Below are positions 1-10,175 of a stretch of DNA of 46,669 bases, in pieces. The translations under genes and the position numbers were made by a program. Source of the DNA: Bradyrhizobium sp. STM 3843 (GTDB lineage: Bacteria; Pseudomonadota; Alphaproteobacteria; Rhizobiales; Xanthobacteraceae); the NCBI RefSeq assembly GCF_000239815.1, contig NZ_CAFK01000007.1, forward strand, positions 1-46,669. The letters run 5' to 3'. The notes under the pieces are model-generated. The model was given only the letters and a program-made list of their open reading frames with translations. It was not told the DNA's origin and made no database searches. How positions within the stretch are numbered: position 1 is the stretch's first letter; every line of letters starts with the position of its first letter.

Positions 1-369
1 CTGAAAGTGCGCGAGCGCAATTCCTACGCCTTTGCCGTGGTCTCCGTCGCGGCCGGCCTCGTGATCGAGAACGGCGCGATCAAGCAGGCACGGCTCGCGC
101 TCGGCGGCGTCGCGGCGAAACCGTGGCGCCCGCGCGAAGCCGAAGCGCTGCTCGCCGGCCAGCCGGCTAACGCGAGCGCGTTCCAACGCGCCGCCGACGC
201 CGCGCTCGCCGGCGCAAAGCCATCCGGAGACAACGCCTACAAGATTCCGCTGGCGCGCAATCTGATCGTGCGTGCGCTGCAAGCCGCTCACCAGGGCACG
301 CCCGCGCGCATGCCGGCGCTGCCCGCCTCGCCCTTCTCCTCCGTTCCCGGAGTTCTTCATGACGCCTGA
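1..369 (+). CDS. Molybdenum hydroxylase FAD-binding subunit, C-terminal part (YagS/PaoB-like), partial
   Basis: The reading frame is open from the first base of the window, so this is the last 122 residues of a gene that begins outside. The piece matches the C-terminal 'CO dehydrogenase flavoprotein' domain of FAD subunits of the xanthine dehydrogenase family: the strand RNSYAFAVVSVAAGL and the segment LALGGVAAKPWRPREAE are typical. In this family the FAD subunit passes electrons from the molybdenum and iron-sulfur subunits to an acceptor. Its stop overlaps the start of the molybdopterin subunit by 11 bases, which suggests translational coupling. The iron-sulfur subunit would be expected to the left, outside the window. 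The true substrate (aldehyde, purine or other) cannot be read from this fragment. Confidence 0.88.
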   Translation: MKVRERNSYAFAVVSVAAGLVIENGAIKQARLALGGVAAKPWRPREAEALLAGQPANASAFQRAADAALAGAKPSGDNAYKIPLARNLIVRALQAAHQGTPARMPALPASPFSSVPGVLHDA

Positions 370-2626
370 ACTCAATCTCTCCCGCGATCCCGCCCATCTC
401 AGGCACGGCTCGAATATCGGCCAGCCAATCTCCCGCCGCGACGGCGTGCTGAAGGTCACCGGCGCCGCACGCTACGCCGCTGACAGCAACCCGCGCGGCC
501 TGCTCTATGCCGTGCTCGCCGTGAGCAGCATTGCGCGCGGCTGCGTCGCCTCGCTCGATGTCGAGGCCGCGAAAGCGCATCCCGGCGTGGTCGAGGTGAT
601 GACACAGGCCAACCGGCCGCCACTCGCCGACGATCCCGACGGCAAGCCCAATCCGTTCGCCTTCAGGTTCGAGGCGCTGCAGAACGATCGCGTGCGCTAT
701 GCCAACCAGCCGATCGCACTCGTGATCGCCGAGACGCTGGAGGCCGCGACCGAAGGCGCGGCGCTACTCGCACCCCGTTACGAGGCCGAGCCGGCGCGCA
801 TCGGTCTGGACGCCGACAAACCTTACGTCCCGCCGGTCGTCGGCATGGGCTTCCCCGCGGAAAGCCGTCACGGCGACGTCGATGCGGCGCTGGCCTCGGC
901 CGACAAGACCATCGAGGCCGTCTACGAGACGCCGCCGCACTACCACAACGCAATGGAGCCGCATGCGATCGTGGCGGAATGGCAGGGCGACAAGCTCGTG
1001 ATCGACACGCCGACGCAGGGACTCGTGATGATGCAGGCGCGCATCGCCGCCCTGTTCGGGATTCCGCCTGAGAACATCCTGATCCGCAGCCCGTTCCTCG
1101 GCGGCGGCTTCGGGGGCAAGGGCCTGATGGCGGGGCCGCAGGTGCTCGGCATCCTCGCCGCGAAGCTAGTGGGGCGCCCGGTGAAGCTCGTGGTCCGTCG
1201 CGAGCAGCTCTATGGCCCGTTCGGTCACCGCTCGCCGACGCGGCAGACGCTGCGCCTGGGCGCGAATGCCGAAGGCCAGCTCTCGGCGATCCATCATCAC
1301 GCCAGGGTTGTCACCTCCAGCTTCGAGGATTTCTACGAATCCGCGGCGCACCTGACGCATACACTCTACGCATCGCCGGCCATCGCGACCACCTACGACG
1401 CCGTGCGGGTCGACACCGGCACGCCGCTGTTCGTGCGTGCGCCCGGCATCGCGCCGGGATCGATCGCGCTGGAAAGCGCCGTCGACGAGATGGCAGAGGC
1501 CTGCGGCCTCGATCCGCTCGCCTTCCGCGTCAAGAACTACGCCGAGATCGAGCCCGGCACCGGCAAGCCGTTCTCCTCGAAAGCCCTGCGCGAATGCTAC
1601 ACGCAAGGTGCCCAGCGCTTTGGCTGGTGGGAGCGGCCGCTGAAGCCGCGGATGATGCGCGACAAGGACGGCTTCCTGGTCGGCTGGGGCATGGGGACGG
1701 CGACCTTCCATGCGCTGATGTTCGCCGGCCAAGCGCGTGCGGTGATCCGCCGCGACGGCACCGGCGCCATGGAAACCGGCTCGCATGACATGGGCCAGGG
1801 CGCCTGGACGGCGCTGGCACAGATTGCCGCAGATGCGCTGGCGCTCGATATCGACCAGGTCGCGTACAAGGCCGGCACCTCGGACTTGCCGGACGCCGGC
1901 ATCGCCGGCGGCTCCGCGCATACGGCGACCGTCGGCACCGCGATCCACAATGCGGGTGCAGCGGTCATCGCCAAGCTGGCCGAGCTTGCGACCTCGGACC
2001 AGCGCTCGCCGCTGTTCGGGGCCGGCAATGCCGGCGTGATCGCGCGCAACGGGCGGCTGTTCCGGCGCGACGACGAGAGCCGCGGCGAAGCCTATGGCGA
2101 TATCCTCGCACGCGCTGGCCTTGCCGAGATCGACGCCTCCGGCACCGGCGCGCCAGATGCGGCGGCCAATGAGCAATATGCCATGCACTCGCACGGCGCG
2201 GTGTTTGCCGAGGTCAAGGTCGATCCCGATCTCGGCCAGGTGCGCGTCAGCCGCATGGTCGGCGCGTTTGCTGCGGGCCGCATCATCAACCCCAAGATGG
2301 TGCAGAGCCAGCTGCTCGGCGGCATGATCTGGGGCGTGTCGCTGGCGCTGCATGAGGAAGCGATCACCGATCACCGCACCGGGCGCATCATGAACGCCAA
2401 TCTCGGCGAATATCATGTGCCCGTGAATGCCGACATCCCGGCGATGGAGGCCTTCACGGTCGAGGAGCATGACCCATACGTCAACCCGCTCGGCATCAAG
2501 GGGGTCGGCGAGATCGGCATCACCGGCTCGGCCGGCGCGGTGGCCAACGCGGTCTGGCACGCTACCGGCGTTCGGGTCCGGCGCTTCCCGGTTCGGATCA
2601 GCGACCTGGTCCGGCGGGCCGACTAA
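359..2626 (+). CDS. Molybdenum hydroxylase, molybdopterin-binding large subunit (YagR/PaoC-like)
   Basis: The protein has 755 residues, close to the roughly 730 of PaoC (YagR). Start ATG 359 sits inside the end of the FAD subunit gene; an in-frame reading extends upstream but lies within that gene and is not family-like. The N-terminal third is the aldehyde oxidase a/b hammerhead domain (GAARYAADSNPRGLLYAV); the rest is the two-part molybdopterin-binding region with the glycine motif GGGFGGKG near residue 250. The conserved catalytic glutamate lies in GVGEIGITG (E718), about 37 residues from the C-terminus, as in PaoC. The family hydroxylates aldehydes or N-heterocycles using water. Small-subunit architecture with separate FAD and Mo genes favours a PaoABC-like aldehyde oxidoreductase, but the substrate is not proven. 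Confidence 0.92.
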   Translation: MTPELNLSRDPAHLRHGSNIGQPISRRDGVLKVTGAARYAADSNPRGLLYAVLAVSSIARGCVASLDVEAAKAHPGVVEVMTQANRPPLADDPDGKPNPFAFRFEALQNDRVRYANQPIALVIAETLEAATEGAALLAPRYEAEPARIGLDADKPYVPPVVGMGFPAESRHGDVDAALASADKTIEAVYETPPHYHNAMEPHAIVAEWQGDKLVIDTPTQGLVMMQARIAALFGIPPENILIRSPFLGGGFGGKGLMAGPQVLGILAAKLVGRPVKLVVRREQLYGPFGHRSPTRQTLRLGANAEGQLSAIHHHARVVTSSFEDFYESAAHLTHTLYASPAIATTYDAVRVDTGTPLFVRAPGIAPGSIALESAVDEMAEACGLDPLAFRVKNYAEIEPGTGKPFSSKALRECYTQGAQRFGWWERPLKPRMMRDKDGFLVGWGMGTATFHALMFAGQARAVIRRDGTGAMETGSHDMGQGAWTALAQIAADALALDIDQVAYKAGTSDLPDAGIAGGSAHTATVGTAIHNAGAAVIAKLAELATSDQRSPLFGAGNAGVIARNGRLFRRDDESRGEAYGDILARAGLAEIDASGTGAPDAAANEQYAMHSHGAVFAEVKVDPDLGQVRVSRMVGAFAAGRIINPKMVQSQLLGGMIWGVSLALHEEAITDHRTGRIMNANLGEYHVPVNADIPAMEAFTVEEHDPYVNPLGIKGVGEIGITGSAGAVANAVWHATGVRVRRFPVRISDLVRRAD

Positions 2627-2767
2627 CAGCAAAATTCCGGGACGCCGCTCGCGACAACATGGCAAAGCCATTTTGCCGCAGCGGCTACCCCGGAGCCTGT
2701 CATCGGGCGACTTAGAGCGCCGCTCCTTTGAAGCCGCGCTGCACCGACGGACGACAAAACGGCGATC

Positions 2768-4756
2768 TCACGCCGCCTGCTTCTTGAAGTGGGCGTCGAA
2801 CCATTTCTGATACGCCAGCTGCTCGGCGCCGAGTTCAAACTCGACATGCAGCGCGTCCTGATCGCGGGCGCGCACGACGTAAGGAAGCTGCCGGTCGAAA
2901 CCGTCAATACGGATCGTGCCCGTCGCCCCGATCTCGGGATTGTGCTGACAACGGATCCAGGCACCGCCCTCGGAGATGTCGATCAGCACGGCCTTGATCC
3001 GGCCGGTGCCGGACCCGCTCAGCTCGACCGGCAAATTCGACTTGAACCTCGGCCATTGGCGGCGATTGGCCTCGGCGGTTGTGGTGCGCACCACCTTGGT
3101 CAGGGTCGAGCGCAACGAGGACAGGCTGGCGCCGACCTGGCCGATTGCCTGACGAACCTCGGTCGCGCGAGCATCGACCGCCCCGGCGTCCCGGCCGACG
3201 TTGGATATCTTGGCCGAGACTTGCTCGGCGCCCGCGGCCGCCGCAGTGACCGAGCGACTGATCTCGGAGGTCGCCGCATGCTGCTCCTCCATCGCCGCCG
3301 ACACCGATGCCGCGACCTGGTCGATCTCCGAGATCTGGCTGCCCATGTCCTCGACCGCACTGACCGCAGCGCTGGTGGCGCTCTGCACCTCCGAGATCAG
3401 CCGCGCGATCTCGTCGGTCGACTTCGCGGTCTGGTCCGACAATGATTTGACCTCGGCTGCGACCACAGCAAAGCCGCGTCCGGCCTCCCCGGCGCGCGCG
3501 GCCTCGATGGTGGCGTTGAGCGCCAGCAGGTTGGTCTGCTCGGCAATGCCGCCGATCATGTTCGAGACTTCCGCGATCTTGGCCACCGCGCTCGACAGCA
3601 TCTCGATCGTTGTCCTGGCCTTCTCGCGGCCGGCAACGGCGCTCTTGGTGATCGCGCTGGCGCGGGCGACTTGGCCCGAGATCTGGCGAATTGCCGAATC
3701 CATCTGTTGGGCCGCCGCGGAGACGCTTTGCGCATTGGACAGCGACTGCTTGGACGCGGCCGCCACCGCCTGGGCTTCCGAGGACAACGTCCGGGCAAGC
3801 TCCGACAGCCCCGAGGCAGCCTGTTCGACGTCACGCGAGGCGCCGGCGGCAGCTTCGACCGAGGAGCCGGTTTCGCTCTCGATCACGTCGGCCATGTCGA
3901 GCATCGAACGGCGCTTCTGCTCGTCGAGCTCGTTTCGATCCTTGTCCTGGCGCTCCCGCAGCCGCGCATTCTCGATCGCACTGGTCTTGAAGACGGCGAG
4001 TGCTCCGGCCATCGCGCCGATCTCGTCGCCGCGCTCAGCGAACGGGATTTGCACGTCGAGATCACCATCGGCGAGCTGGCGCATGGTCCTGGTCATTTGC
4101 GTCAGCGGCCGCACCACGCCGCGGATCAAGCCGGCGAGACCGCCGATCACCAGCACAAAGACGAGACCCGCGACACCCCACACGATCCACGACATCGAAT
4201 GATCGCGCTCGGCCGCGGTCGTCTCCATGTCCGCATTGAACTTGTTGGCGCGCGTGACGATGTCGTCGATCACGCTGCGATGCGCCGTGTAAGCCTCCGT
4301 CAGCCGGGCATAGGCGGCCTCGGCTTTCGCGCCGTCCCCGGCACGGAGCGCCGGTAGCAGATCAGAGTCGAGCGTCTGCCAGAACTTGCGTACCTGCGCA
4401 TCCGACGTCTCGACCAGCATCGATCTCAAGGATGGCTGCAATGCCGACGACGTCCAATACGCCTTGCGCTCGTCGTAATCCTTCCTCAGCTGGGCCAGCT
4501 TTGTCTGGTGCGCCTCAAGGTTCTTCGGCTCGCGCAGCGCCAAGGTGGATTCCAGATAGGCCTCGATCACATATTCCGGCGGCGGCAGGATGTCGGCGAC
4601 CAGATCGTTGCCGAGCTTGATGTCGGAGTAAAGCGGTCCCCCGACCCTGAGCTCGCCGAGCGCATAGGCCCCGGTCAGAACCACGGCTGCCAATCCGACG
4701 GCCACGAGCAGGCCGAATGCAGCGATGACGGCGGAGATCGACAGGCGGGTTTTCAT
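2768..4756 (-). CDS. Methyl-accepting chemotaxis protein with C-terminal PilZ domain
   Basis: 662 residues from ATG 4756, chosen because the first transmembrane helix (residues 8-30) follows directly; the frame is open further upstream, but that stretch is Arg-rich and not signal-like. Order: TM1, periplasmic helical sensor region (31-188), TM2 (189-211), HAMP (212-264), cytoplasmic signalling hairpin whose tip reads [19 protein letters not shown], then a PilZ domain from about residue 565. The PilZ part keeps both c-di-GMP motifs, RxxxR (RQWPR) and DxSxxG (DISEGG). In the family the hairpin controls CheA and PilZ binds cyclic di-GMP, as in Azospirillum Tlp1. No clear Shine-Dalgarno site is seen. 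The gene stands alone, convergent with the molybdenum hydroxylase operon and divergent from a small unknown gene. The ligand is unknown. Confidence 0.93.
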   Translation of the reverse strand: MKTRLSISAVIAAFGLLVAVGLAAVVLTGAYALGELRVGGPLYSDIKLGNDLVADILPPPEYVIEAYLESTLALREPKNLEAHQTKLAQLRKDYDERKAYWTSSALQPSLRSMLVETSDAQVRKFWQTLDSDLLPALRAGDGAKAEAAYARLTEAYTAHRSVIDDIVTRANKFNADMETTAAERDHSMSWIVWGVAGLVFVLVIGGLAGLIRGVVRPLTQMTRTMRQLADGDLDVQIPFAERGDEIGAMAGALAVFKTSAIENARLRERQDKDRNELDEQKRRSMLDMADVIESETGSSVEAAAGASRDVEQAASGLSELARTLSSEAQAVAAASKQSLSNAQSVSAAAQQMDSAIRQISGQVARASAITKSAVAGREKARTTIEMLSSAVAKIAEVSNMIGGIAEQTNLLALNATIEAARAGEAGRGFAVVAAEVKSLSDQTAKSTDEIARLISEVQSATSAAVSAVEDMGSQISEIDQVAASVSAAMEEQHAATSEISRSVTAAAAGAEQVSAKISNVGRDAGAVDARATEVRQAIGQVGASLSSLRSTLTKVVRTTTAEANRRQWPRFKSNLPVELSGSGTGRIKAVLIDISEGGAWIRCQHNPEIGATGTIRIDGFDRQLPYVVRARDQDALHVEFELGAEQLAYQKWFDAHFKKQAA

Positions 4757-5037
4757 TGCGGACCACAAACACAATTTTGGAGCGGCCGATGCGGCAACCG
4801 GCCTCGCTCCTAAAATGGCATTTCCATTCGGCCGACGACGGCCGAGCCGCCATTTCCGAATCGCCGCACGATACTGGCTTCGATTGTCATCCCAACCCGT
4901 CTGCAGAAGGGTAAACATTTCATTCCGTAGAATTGCGGAGAAACGCGAGAGCGCCTAAGCGCCGAACCAGCAGACATGATCTGGCGCAAGGCGGAGCGAA
5001 GCGGCTCGGCGATGATGCGACCTCCAACGAGGGCATC

Positions 5038-5346
5038 ATGTCCAAACCGGTTCCCGACAAGGCCGAGATCGCGCTCGAATATCCCGACAAGTTCTATGTC
5101 GGCACCTTCGAGCATTCGTCCCGCTTCCAGGCCAGGCTTGAGCCGACAGGGTTGGCGCTGACCTTGGAACGTCCGGGATCCGAGGACGTCCGCAAATCAG
5201 TTCATCTGCATCTCAACTACGGACTGCTGGCCGCGATCCTGCGCGAGATTGCCGCCGATGCAGGCGCGATTCCCAAAGACGACCTGCACCGTGATCAGTT
5301 GGCTGATGCGGTCGCAACCCTTCACGCGGCCCTTAACGGACCTTAA
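5038..5346 (+). CDS. Small conserved-looking protein of unknown function
   Basis: 102 residues from ATG 5038, with a GAGGG-type ribosome site just upstream; an in-frame extension to 4933 exists but has Arg-rich, non-family-like content. I do not recognise a named domain. The protein is soluble, with no signal peptide or membrane helix. The middle (YVGTFEHSSRFQARLEP, then TLERPGSEDVRKSVHLHLNY) looks like a short antiparallel beta sheet, followed by an amphipathic helix near the C-terminus (LLAAILREIAADA). Codon use matches neighbouring genes, which supports real coding. It is divergent from the PilZ chemoreceptor gene across 281 bases and lies upstream of the outer-membrane barrel gene. No function is proposed. 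Confidence 0.7.
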   Translation: MSKPVPDKAEIALEYPDKFYVGTFEHSSRFQARLEPTGLALTLERPGSEDVRKSVHLHLNYGLLAAILREIAADAGAIPKDDLHRDQLADAVATLHAALNGP

Positions 5347-5561
5347 CCCTGATGTCTCAAAGCGACACGAGGCGAGCCGATCTTAACGCTCGCTTCAGGC
5401 ATCGTTAAACCTCCGCTAACCACGAAAAAACGTTTGCCTGCCAACAGGTTGGGTTGGAGGCCACTGTGTTGCGGCAGTGACAGCATTTGATTCAAAACCG
5501 ATCTATCAGCTGACGCATCGATTGCGCCGCAGGTGGCGCTTGTATGCGTTGGAGATGTACG

Positions 5562-6296
5562 ATGAAGAAGTTCCTGCTCGCGACTGTCGCTCTCGCGGCC
5601 CTGGCCGGAGCTCAGTCCGCTCGCGCCGCCGATCTCGGCGCCCGCTCCTATCCCTATGCGACCAAGGCTCCGGCCTATATGGCGCCGATCTACAACTGGA
5701 CCGGCTTCTATGTCGGCGCGCATATCGGCGGCGCGTTTTCCAGCGACAACAATTTCTCCGGCCTTGCCACCGGCAACAATTCCAACGGCCGCTTCCTCGG
5801 CGGTCTGCAGGTCGGTGCTGACTGGCAGTTCGCCCCGAGCTGGGTGATCGGTGCCGAAGGCCAGTACAGCTGGGTCGGCGGCAGCGTCGGCGCCGTGTTT
5901 CCGGGCGGCTACACCTATAAGAACAGCCAGCGCGGGCTCGGCTCGATCACCGGCCGCTTCGGTTACACCTGGGGCCCGGGCCTGGTCTATGTGAAGGGCG
6001 GCTACGCCTATTCCGACAACAATGAGAGCGTGACGCTGGCCGGCCTGCCGGTCGGTTTCGGCACCACCGGCGATCATCGCAACGGCTACACGGTCGGCGC
6101 CGGCCTCGAATACATGTTCGCGCCGAGCTGGTCGGCCAAGGTCGAGTATGACTACTACAATTTCGGCAGCGCCAGCTTCACCGCGCCGCCGGCGCTGGTG
6201 GCGACCGGCAGCTTCACGACCGACGACCACACCTTCAAGGCCGGCGTGAACTATCGCTTCAACTGGGCGGGCGCTCCGGTGGTCGGGCGCTACTGA
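5562..6296 (+). CDS. Outer-membrane beta-barrel protein (RopB/Omp25-like)
   Basis: 244 residues from ATG 5562, which has GGAG at 5551-5554 seven bases ahead. Residues 1-22 form a Sec signal peptide (KK start, Ala/Leu-rich core, cleavage after SARA). The mature protein begins ADLGARSY and soon has NWTGFYVGAHIGGAFSS, the opening strand typical of the small porin-like 8-stranded barrels of Rhizobiales (Omp25, RopB, 'outer membrane beta-barrel' family). Alternating aromatic and small residues continue through GRFGYTWGPGLVYVKGGYAY and GAGLEYMFAPSWSAKVEYDYY, and the chain ends in an aromatic residue (GRY), as needed for BAM recognition. Such proteins are abundant structural barrels. A strong terminator follows within 31 bases, so the gene is probably monocistronic. 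Confidence 0.92.
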   Translation: MKKFLLATVALAALAGAQSARAADLGARSYPYATKAPAYMAPIYNWTGFYVGAHIGGAFSSDNNFSGLATGNNSNGRFLGGLQVGADWQFAPSWVIGAEGQYSWVGGSVGAVFPGGYTYKNSQRGLGSITGRFGYTWGPGLVYVKGGYAYSDNNESVTLAGLPVGFGTTGDHRNGYTVGAGLEYMFAPSWSAKVEYDYYNFGSASFTAPPALVATGSFTTDDHTFKAGVNYRFNWAGAPVVGRY

Positions 6297-6326
6297 GCTG
6301 CATCCAATCATTTAACAGGGCGGCGG

Positions 6327-6357
6327 GGGCCGGCAGCAATGCCGGCCCTTTTAATTT
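6327..6357 (+). terminator. Rho-independent terminator of the beta-barrel gene
   Basis: A perfect 9-bp stem (GGGCCGGCA at 6327-6335 with TGCCGGCCC at 6340-6348) closes a GCAA loop and is followed by TTTTAATTT. It lies 31 bases after the stop codon of the outer-membrane gene. Confidence 0.9.
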
Positions 6358-6575
6358 GCAACGGTCACGCAGGCGTTTGCCGCGCCTCGACCTCGATCGT
6401 CGCGCTGCGCGGAAATAAGCAGCCGTTGCTTTTCGGTTAAATCCCGCCGGGTGAAATGCGAAACGACGCAAATTCTCGGCTGCGCTCCCGTGATTTCCCG
6501 GAATTTGTTAACTCGCCACCGCGATACTGCCCGCAAAATTCAGGCGCGCAATCGTTGCGTCGCGGGGGAAACAGA

Positions 6576-8714
6576 ATGGCGGTTTGCTTCAGCATCGGCA
6601 GGATGTTCGGCCACCTGCGGCCGCAATCGGGCATCAAGGGCAGCTTGTTTGCGGCTTTTGCCGTGATCGCGGCCATGACGATCGCGATCAGCGTCGGCGC
6701 CGGCATGGCGCTGCGGCATGTCGGCGCCACCATGGTCGATCTATCGGACCGCGACATCCCCCGCCTCACCGCCAGCCTGCAGCTGCTGGCGCAGAGCCAG
6801 AGCCTCGCCAGCCTTGGTCCTGCGCTGTTGGGATCGCAGAACAACGACGCGCTCAATGATCGCCTCAAGAAGATGCAGGAGATCCAGAAGCTCACCGAAC
6901 AGCGGCTGAACGAGATCGCAAGCCTCGGCGCCGACAAGAGCGTGCTGGGGCCGCTCGCCGAGACCATCAAGAACATCAACGACGCCAATCAGAGCCTGGT
7001 CTCGGCTGCGCGCGAACGGCTGAAGGCGGTCGCAGCCCATAACAGGCAATATGACGCGCTGCGCCGGGCTCAGGCCGATTTCACCGAAGCCGCAAGCGCG
7101 CCCATGCTGGACGCCCAGGCCGGACTGAATGCGGTGGTCGGCGCGCTCGAAATATCCGTCGACGACGCCACCGCGGCGGCGCGCTTCGTCGAGCAGATCG
7201 GCAACGTCATCGCCAGCGGCAATCTGATCGCCGCCCAATTGGCCTCCGCCTTGTCCGCGAACGACGCCGATGCGCTGGATGCGACGGAGAAGGCGTTCAA
7301 GCAGGCGGTGTCGCAGCTGCAATCGAATCTCGAGCTGCTGCCCAATACGCGCACCACGGCGGCGTTGCGCGACGCCGCGACAAAGCTTGCTGCGCTGGGC
7401 GAAGGCAAGACACGCGTGTTCAAGCTGCGCGAGAAGGAGCTCGACGCCTTCGATTACGGCCAGACCGTGCTGGAGGAGACGCGCAAGCTCAATGTCGGCC
7501 TCGAGATCAGCGTGCAGCAGCTGGTCGAGGGCGTCCGCAATGCGACCGCGACCGCAACCACGACCGCGGGTCAGGAAATCAAGCTCGCAACTCTTGTCAT
7601 GATTGGCGCGGGAGCTGCGACGCTGATCGGCTCAGCGCTGTTCGTCTGGCTCTATGTCGCCGGCAGCATCCTGCGCCGCATCAGCCGGCTGCAACAGGCG
7701 ATGCAGCGGCTCTCGAGCGGCGATCTCGACACCGAGCTCCGGCACGCCGGCCGAAGCGACGAAATCGGCGCGATGGCGGCAACGCTGGAGGTGTTCCGCG
7801 AGAGCATGATCCGTGCCCGCACCCTCGCCGCCGCCCAGGACAAGGACCGCGCCGCGAAGGCCGAGCGCGCCGCCCGCATGGAGGCGCGGATCGCTGAATT
7901 CGAAGCCGCGGTGCGCGGCACGCTCGCCAATCTGCAGAGGTCGGCCGGCGCGATGCAGACCACCGCGCAGGGCATGTCGGACACCGCCGCGCAGTCGAAT
8001 TCACTGGTGAGCGCCGTGGCAGCGGCGGCGGAACAGACCTCGACGAACGTGCAGACGGTCTCGGCCGGCACCGAGGAACTGTCGTCCTCGATCGCCGAGA
8101 TCAGCCGCCAGGTCGTGACCTCGGCCGGGATCGCCAAGAAGGCGGTGACCGAGGCCGGCGCGACCGACGCCACCATGCAGGGCCTGGCCGACAATGCGAG
8201 CCGCATCAGCGTGGTGGTCGACCTGATCCAGGTGATCGCCTCGCAGACCAACCTGCTTGCGCTCAATGCCACCATCGAAGCGGCGCGCGCCGGCGAAGCC
8301 GGCCGTGGCTTCGCCGTGGTGGCCTCCGAGGTGAAGAGCCTCGCCAGTCAGACGGCGAAAGCCACCGACGAGATCCGCAGCCAGATCGCCCGCATGCAGC
8401 AGGTCGCATCATCAGCGGTCACGGCGATCCGCAACATCGGCGGGACCATCGCCGAGATCAACGATGTCACCACCTCGATTGCCGCCGCGATCGAGCAGCA
8501 GGGCACGGCCACGCGCGAGATCGCCCGCAACATCCAGCAGGCGGCAGGCGGCACCACCGAGGTCTCCGGCAACATCACCGGCGTCGCCAGCGCGGCGGCC
8601 AAGGCCGGCAGCTCGGCGGCCGACGTGCTGAACGCATCGGAAGCGCTGTGGCGTGAGGCCGACGGCCTGCGCGCGGAGATCGACGCCTTCCTCAGCAACA
8701 TCAGGGCGGCTTAG
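6576..8714 (+). CDS. Methyl-accepting chemotaxis protein with large periplasmic sensor
   Basis: 712 residues from ATG 6576, preceded by GGGGGAA at 6564-6570. The N-terminus reads [20 protein letters not shown], giving TM1 at about 22-45. A long, mostly helical periplasmic region of about 290 residues follows, then TM2 at about 337-362, a HAMP segment ([21 protein letters not shown]), and the signalling domain with tip [20 protein letters not shown] and [13 protein letters not shown] (about 554-598). The sensor is roughly twice the length of a usual four-helix-bundle sensor, suggesting a tandem or helical-bimodular type. No CheR-binding pentapeptide is seen at the C-terminus (FLSNIRAA). The gene is isolated from other che genes; its ligand is unknown. 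It probably has its own promoter after the preceding terminator. Confidence 0.93.
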   Translation: MAVCFSIGRMFGHLRPQSGIKGSLFAAFAVIAAMTIAISVGAGMALRHVGATMVDLSDRDIPRLTASLQLLAQSQSLASLGPALLGSQNNDALNDRLKKMQEIQKLTEQRLNEIASLGADKSVLGPLAETIKNINDANQSLVSAARERLKAVAAHNRQYDALRRAQADFTEAASAPMLDAQAGLNAVVGALEISVDDATAAARFVEQIGNVIASGNLIAAQLASALSANDADALDATEKAFKQAVSQLQSNLELLPNTRTTAALRDAATKLAALGEGKTRVFKLREKELDAFDYGQTVLEETRKLNVGLEISVQQLVEGVRNATATATTTAGQEIKLATLVMIGAGAATLIGSALFVWLYVAGSILRRISRLQQAMQRLSSGDLDTELRHAGRSDEIGAMAATLEVFRESMIRARTLAAAQDKDRAAKAERAARMEARIAEFEAAVRGTLANLQRSAGAMQTTAQGMSDTAAQSNSLVSAVAAAAEQTSTNVQTVSAGTEELSSSIAEISRQVVTSAGIAKKAVTEAGATDATMQGLADNASRISVVVDLIQVIASQTNLLALNATIEAARAGEAGRGFAVVASEVKSLASQTAKATDEIRSQIARMQQVASSAVTAIRNIGGTIAEINDVTTSIAAAIEQQGTATREIARNIQQAAGGTTEVSGNITGVASAAAKAGSSAADVLNASEALWREADGLRAEIDAFLSNIRAA

Positions 8715-8726
8715 GACGCTGTCATT

Positions 8727-8796
8727 CCGGGGCGGTCCGGAGGACCGAACCCGGAATCTCGAGATTCCGGGCTCACTCGCGTTGCGAGCGCCCCGG
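8727..8796. repeat. Cloverleaf-like palindromic intergenic repeat
   Basis: CCGGGGC (8727-8733) pairs with GCCCCGG (8790-8796) and encloses three hairpins: CGGTCC/GGACCG (8733-8738, 8742-8747), a perfect 22-base palindrome centred on CTCGAG (8750-8771), and CTCGC/GCGAG (8776-8780, 8784-8788). From memory, closely similar elements beginning TCATTCCGGGGC are scattered between Bradyrhizobium genes. It lies between a chemoreceptor gene and the hydrolase gene and may act as a transcription end. Confidence 0.75.
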
Positions 8797-8888
8797 ACGT
8801 CGTGTGTGGTTCAAGCCTTGCGCCGAGCCGCTACCCGCCCGCGAATTTTCGGCTGGCGCTCGCCCGCCACGGCGTTTAAGCCGATGGC

Positions 8889-9950
8889 ATGCATTCCAAA
8901 ACACACCCCGTGCACTCCTCGGCGGAGGCATTGCGATACCCCTGGGAAAGCCACCCCGGGGAGGATCAGGTCGTCGAGGTCGCGCCGGGCGTGCTCTGGC
9001 TGCGGCTGAAGCTGCCGTTCCGCCTCAACCACGTGAACATCTATCTGCTGGCCGATGGCGATGGCTGGACCGCGGTCGATTCCGGCTTCGGCAATGAGGA
9101 ATCGATCGCAGCCTGGACCAGGCTGCTCGAGGGGCCGCTGCAGCATGTGAAGATCGCCCGGCTGATCGTCACCCATTCGCACCCCGACCATGTCGGGCTT
9201 GCGGGGTGGATCGTCGAACGCTTCAACTGCCCGCTGCTGATGTCGCAGGTCGAGTACCTGCAGTCGGTCTATCACCAGAACCGCGGCAGCGAGGAGCGGC
9301 TGAACGCGCAGCGCCAGTTCTTCCGCCGCCACGGCATGGATGAGACCCTGACCGACAAGCTGCTCGGCCGCGGCCAGGACTATCTGAAACGGGTCTCGAT
9401 CCTGCCGCCGTCCTACCGGCGCATCTCCCATGGCGACGAGATCCAGATCGGCAGCCGCCGCTTCAAGGTGATCACCGGTGGCGGCCATGCGCTCGACCAG
9501 GTGATGCTCTATTGCGCCTCGGACAAGCTGTTCCTGTCCGCCGATCAGGTGCTGAGCAAGATCTCGCCGAATGTCAGCGTCTGGGCGGTCGAGCCGGACC
9601 AGAACTCGCTGGGTGAATATCTGGCCTCGCTGGCAAGCCTGACCACCACCCTGCCCTATGATGCCCTGGTGCTGCCCGGCCATGGCGTGCCGTTCTACGG
9701 GCTGAAGACACGGATCAAGCAGCTGGCCGACCATCACGAGGAACGCTGCCGGATGATTGCGGAAGCCTGCCTGCAAGAACCCAAAACCTCGGCGCAGTTG
9801 GTGCCGGTGGTGTTCCACAAGCACGCGCTCGATCCGCACCAGATGGGCTTCGCGGCTGGCGAGCTGATCGCGCATGTCAACTACATGCTGGTGGAAGGCC
9901 GCCTCACCGCGGAAGCGATCGACGGCGTATTTCACTATCGCACAACCTGA
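8889..9950 (+). CDS. Metallo-beta-lactamase-fold hydrolase
   Basis: 353 residues from ATG 8889. The metal-binding signature HxHxDH is intact (H96, H98, D100, H101 in THSHPDHVG), followed by later metal-ligand regions GGGHALDQV, LSADQVL and PGHG. No signal peptide, so it is cytoplasmic. The C-terminal about 90 residues (KQLADHHEERCRMIAEACLQ and on) resemble the winged-helix tail seen in LACTB2-like and glyoxalase II-like members of the superfamily. The family includes thioesterases, glyoxalases and lactonases; nothing here decides between them. It is 225 bases upstream of hemA on the same strand, but the gap is long enough for a separate hemA promoter. The upstream gap carries the cloverleaf repeat. 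Confidence 0.9.
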   Translation: MHSKTHPVHSSAEALRYPWESHPGEDQVVEVAPGVLWLRLKLPFRLNHVNIYLLADGDGWTAVDSGFGNEESIAAWTRLLEGPLQHVKIARLIVTHSHPDHVGLAGWIVERFNCPLLMSQVEYLQSVYHQNRGSEERLNAQRQFFRRHGMDETLTDKLLGRGQDYLKRVSILPPSYRRISHGDEIQIGSRRFKVITGGGHALDQVMLYCASDKLFLSADQVLSKISPNVSVWAVEPDQNSLGEYLASLASLTTTLPYDALVLPGHGVPFYGLKTRIKQLADHHEERCRMIAEACLQEPKTSAQLVPVVFHKHALDPHQMGFAAGELIAHVNYMLVEGRLTAEAIDGVFHYRTT

Positions 9951-10175
9951 GCAGCGGACCGGCGGCTCGGGCGGCTCCGACCTCGCCGCAGCGCCGCCGC
10001 AATGCGAGCGCGGTTCAGTCGCAATCATCCTACCTTGGACAAATCGCCCACGGCCGGCCCGGGGATTCCAACTCGACAGCCCGACTGGAAACGCTCTAAT
10101 AAGTCTTCCAAACCCCCGCCGCCGCGAGGGTCCGTTCCAGATGCTGCATTGCAGCGCGCCACGTCAGGTTTCGCG

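Noticed and set aside
2661..2677. Hairpin GGCAAA/TTTGCC as a terminator between the molybdenum hydroxylase and PilZ receptor genes
   Set aside because: The stem is only six pairs and not followed by a T-run; support is too weak to call.
8727..8796. Cloverleaf fold as a possible tRNA
   Set aside because: The central arm is a 22-base perfect palindrome with no anticodon loop, no T-loop consensus and no CCA end; it fits a DNA repeat instead.
9951..10175. FixK/FnrN box or heme-responsive element upstream of hemA
   Set aside because: No TTGAT-N4-ATCAA or similar inverted motif was found in this stretch by eye.
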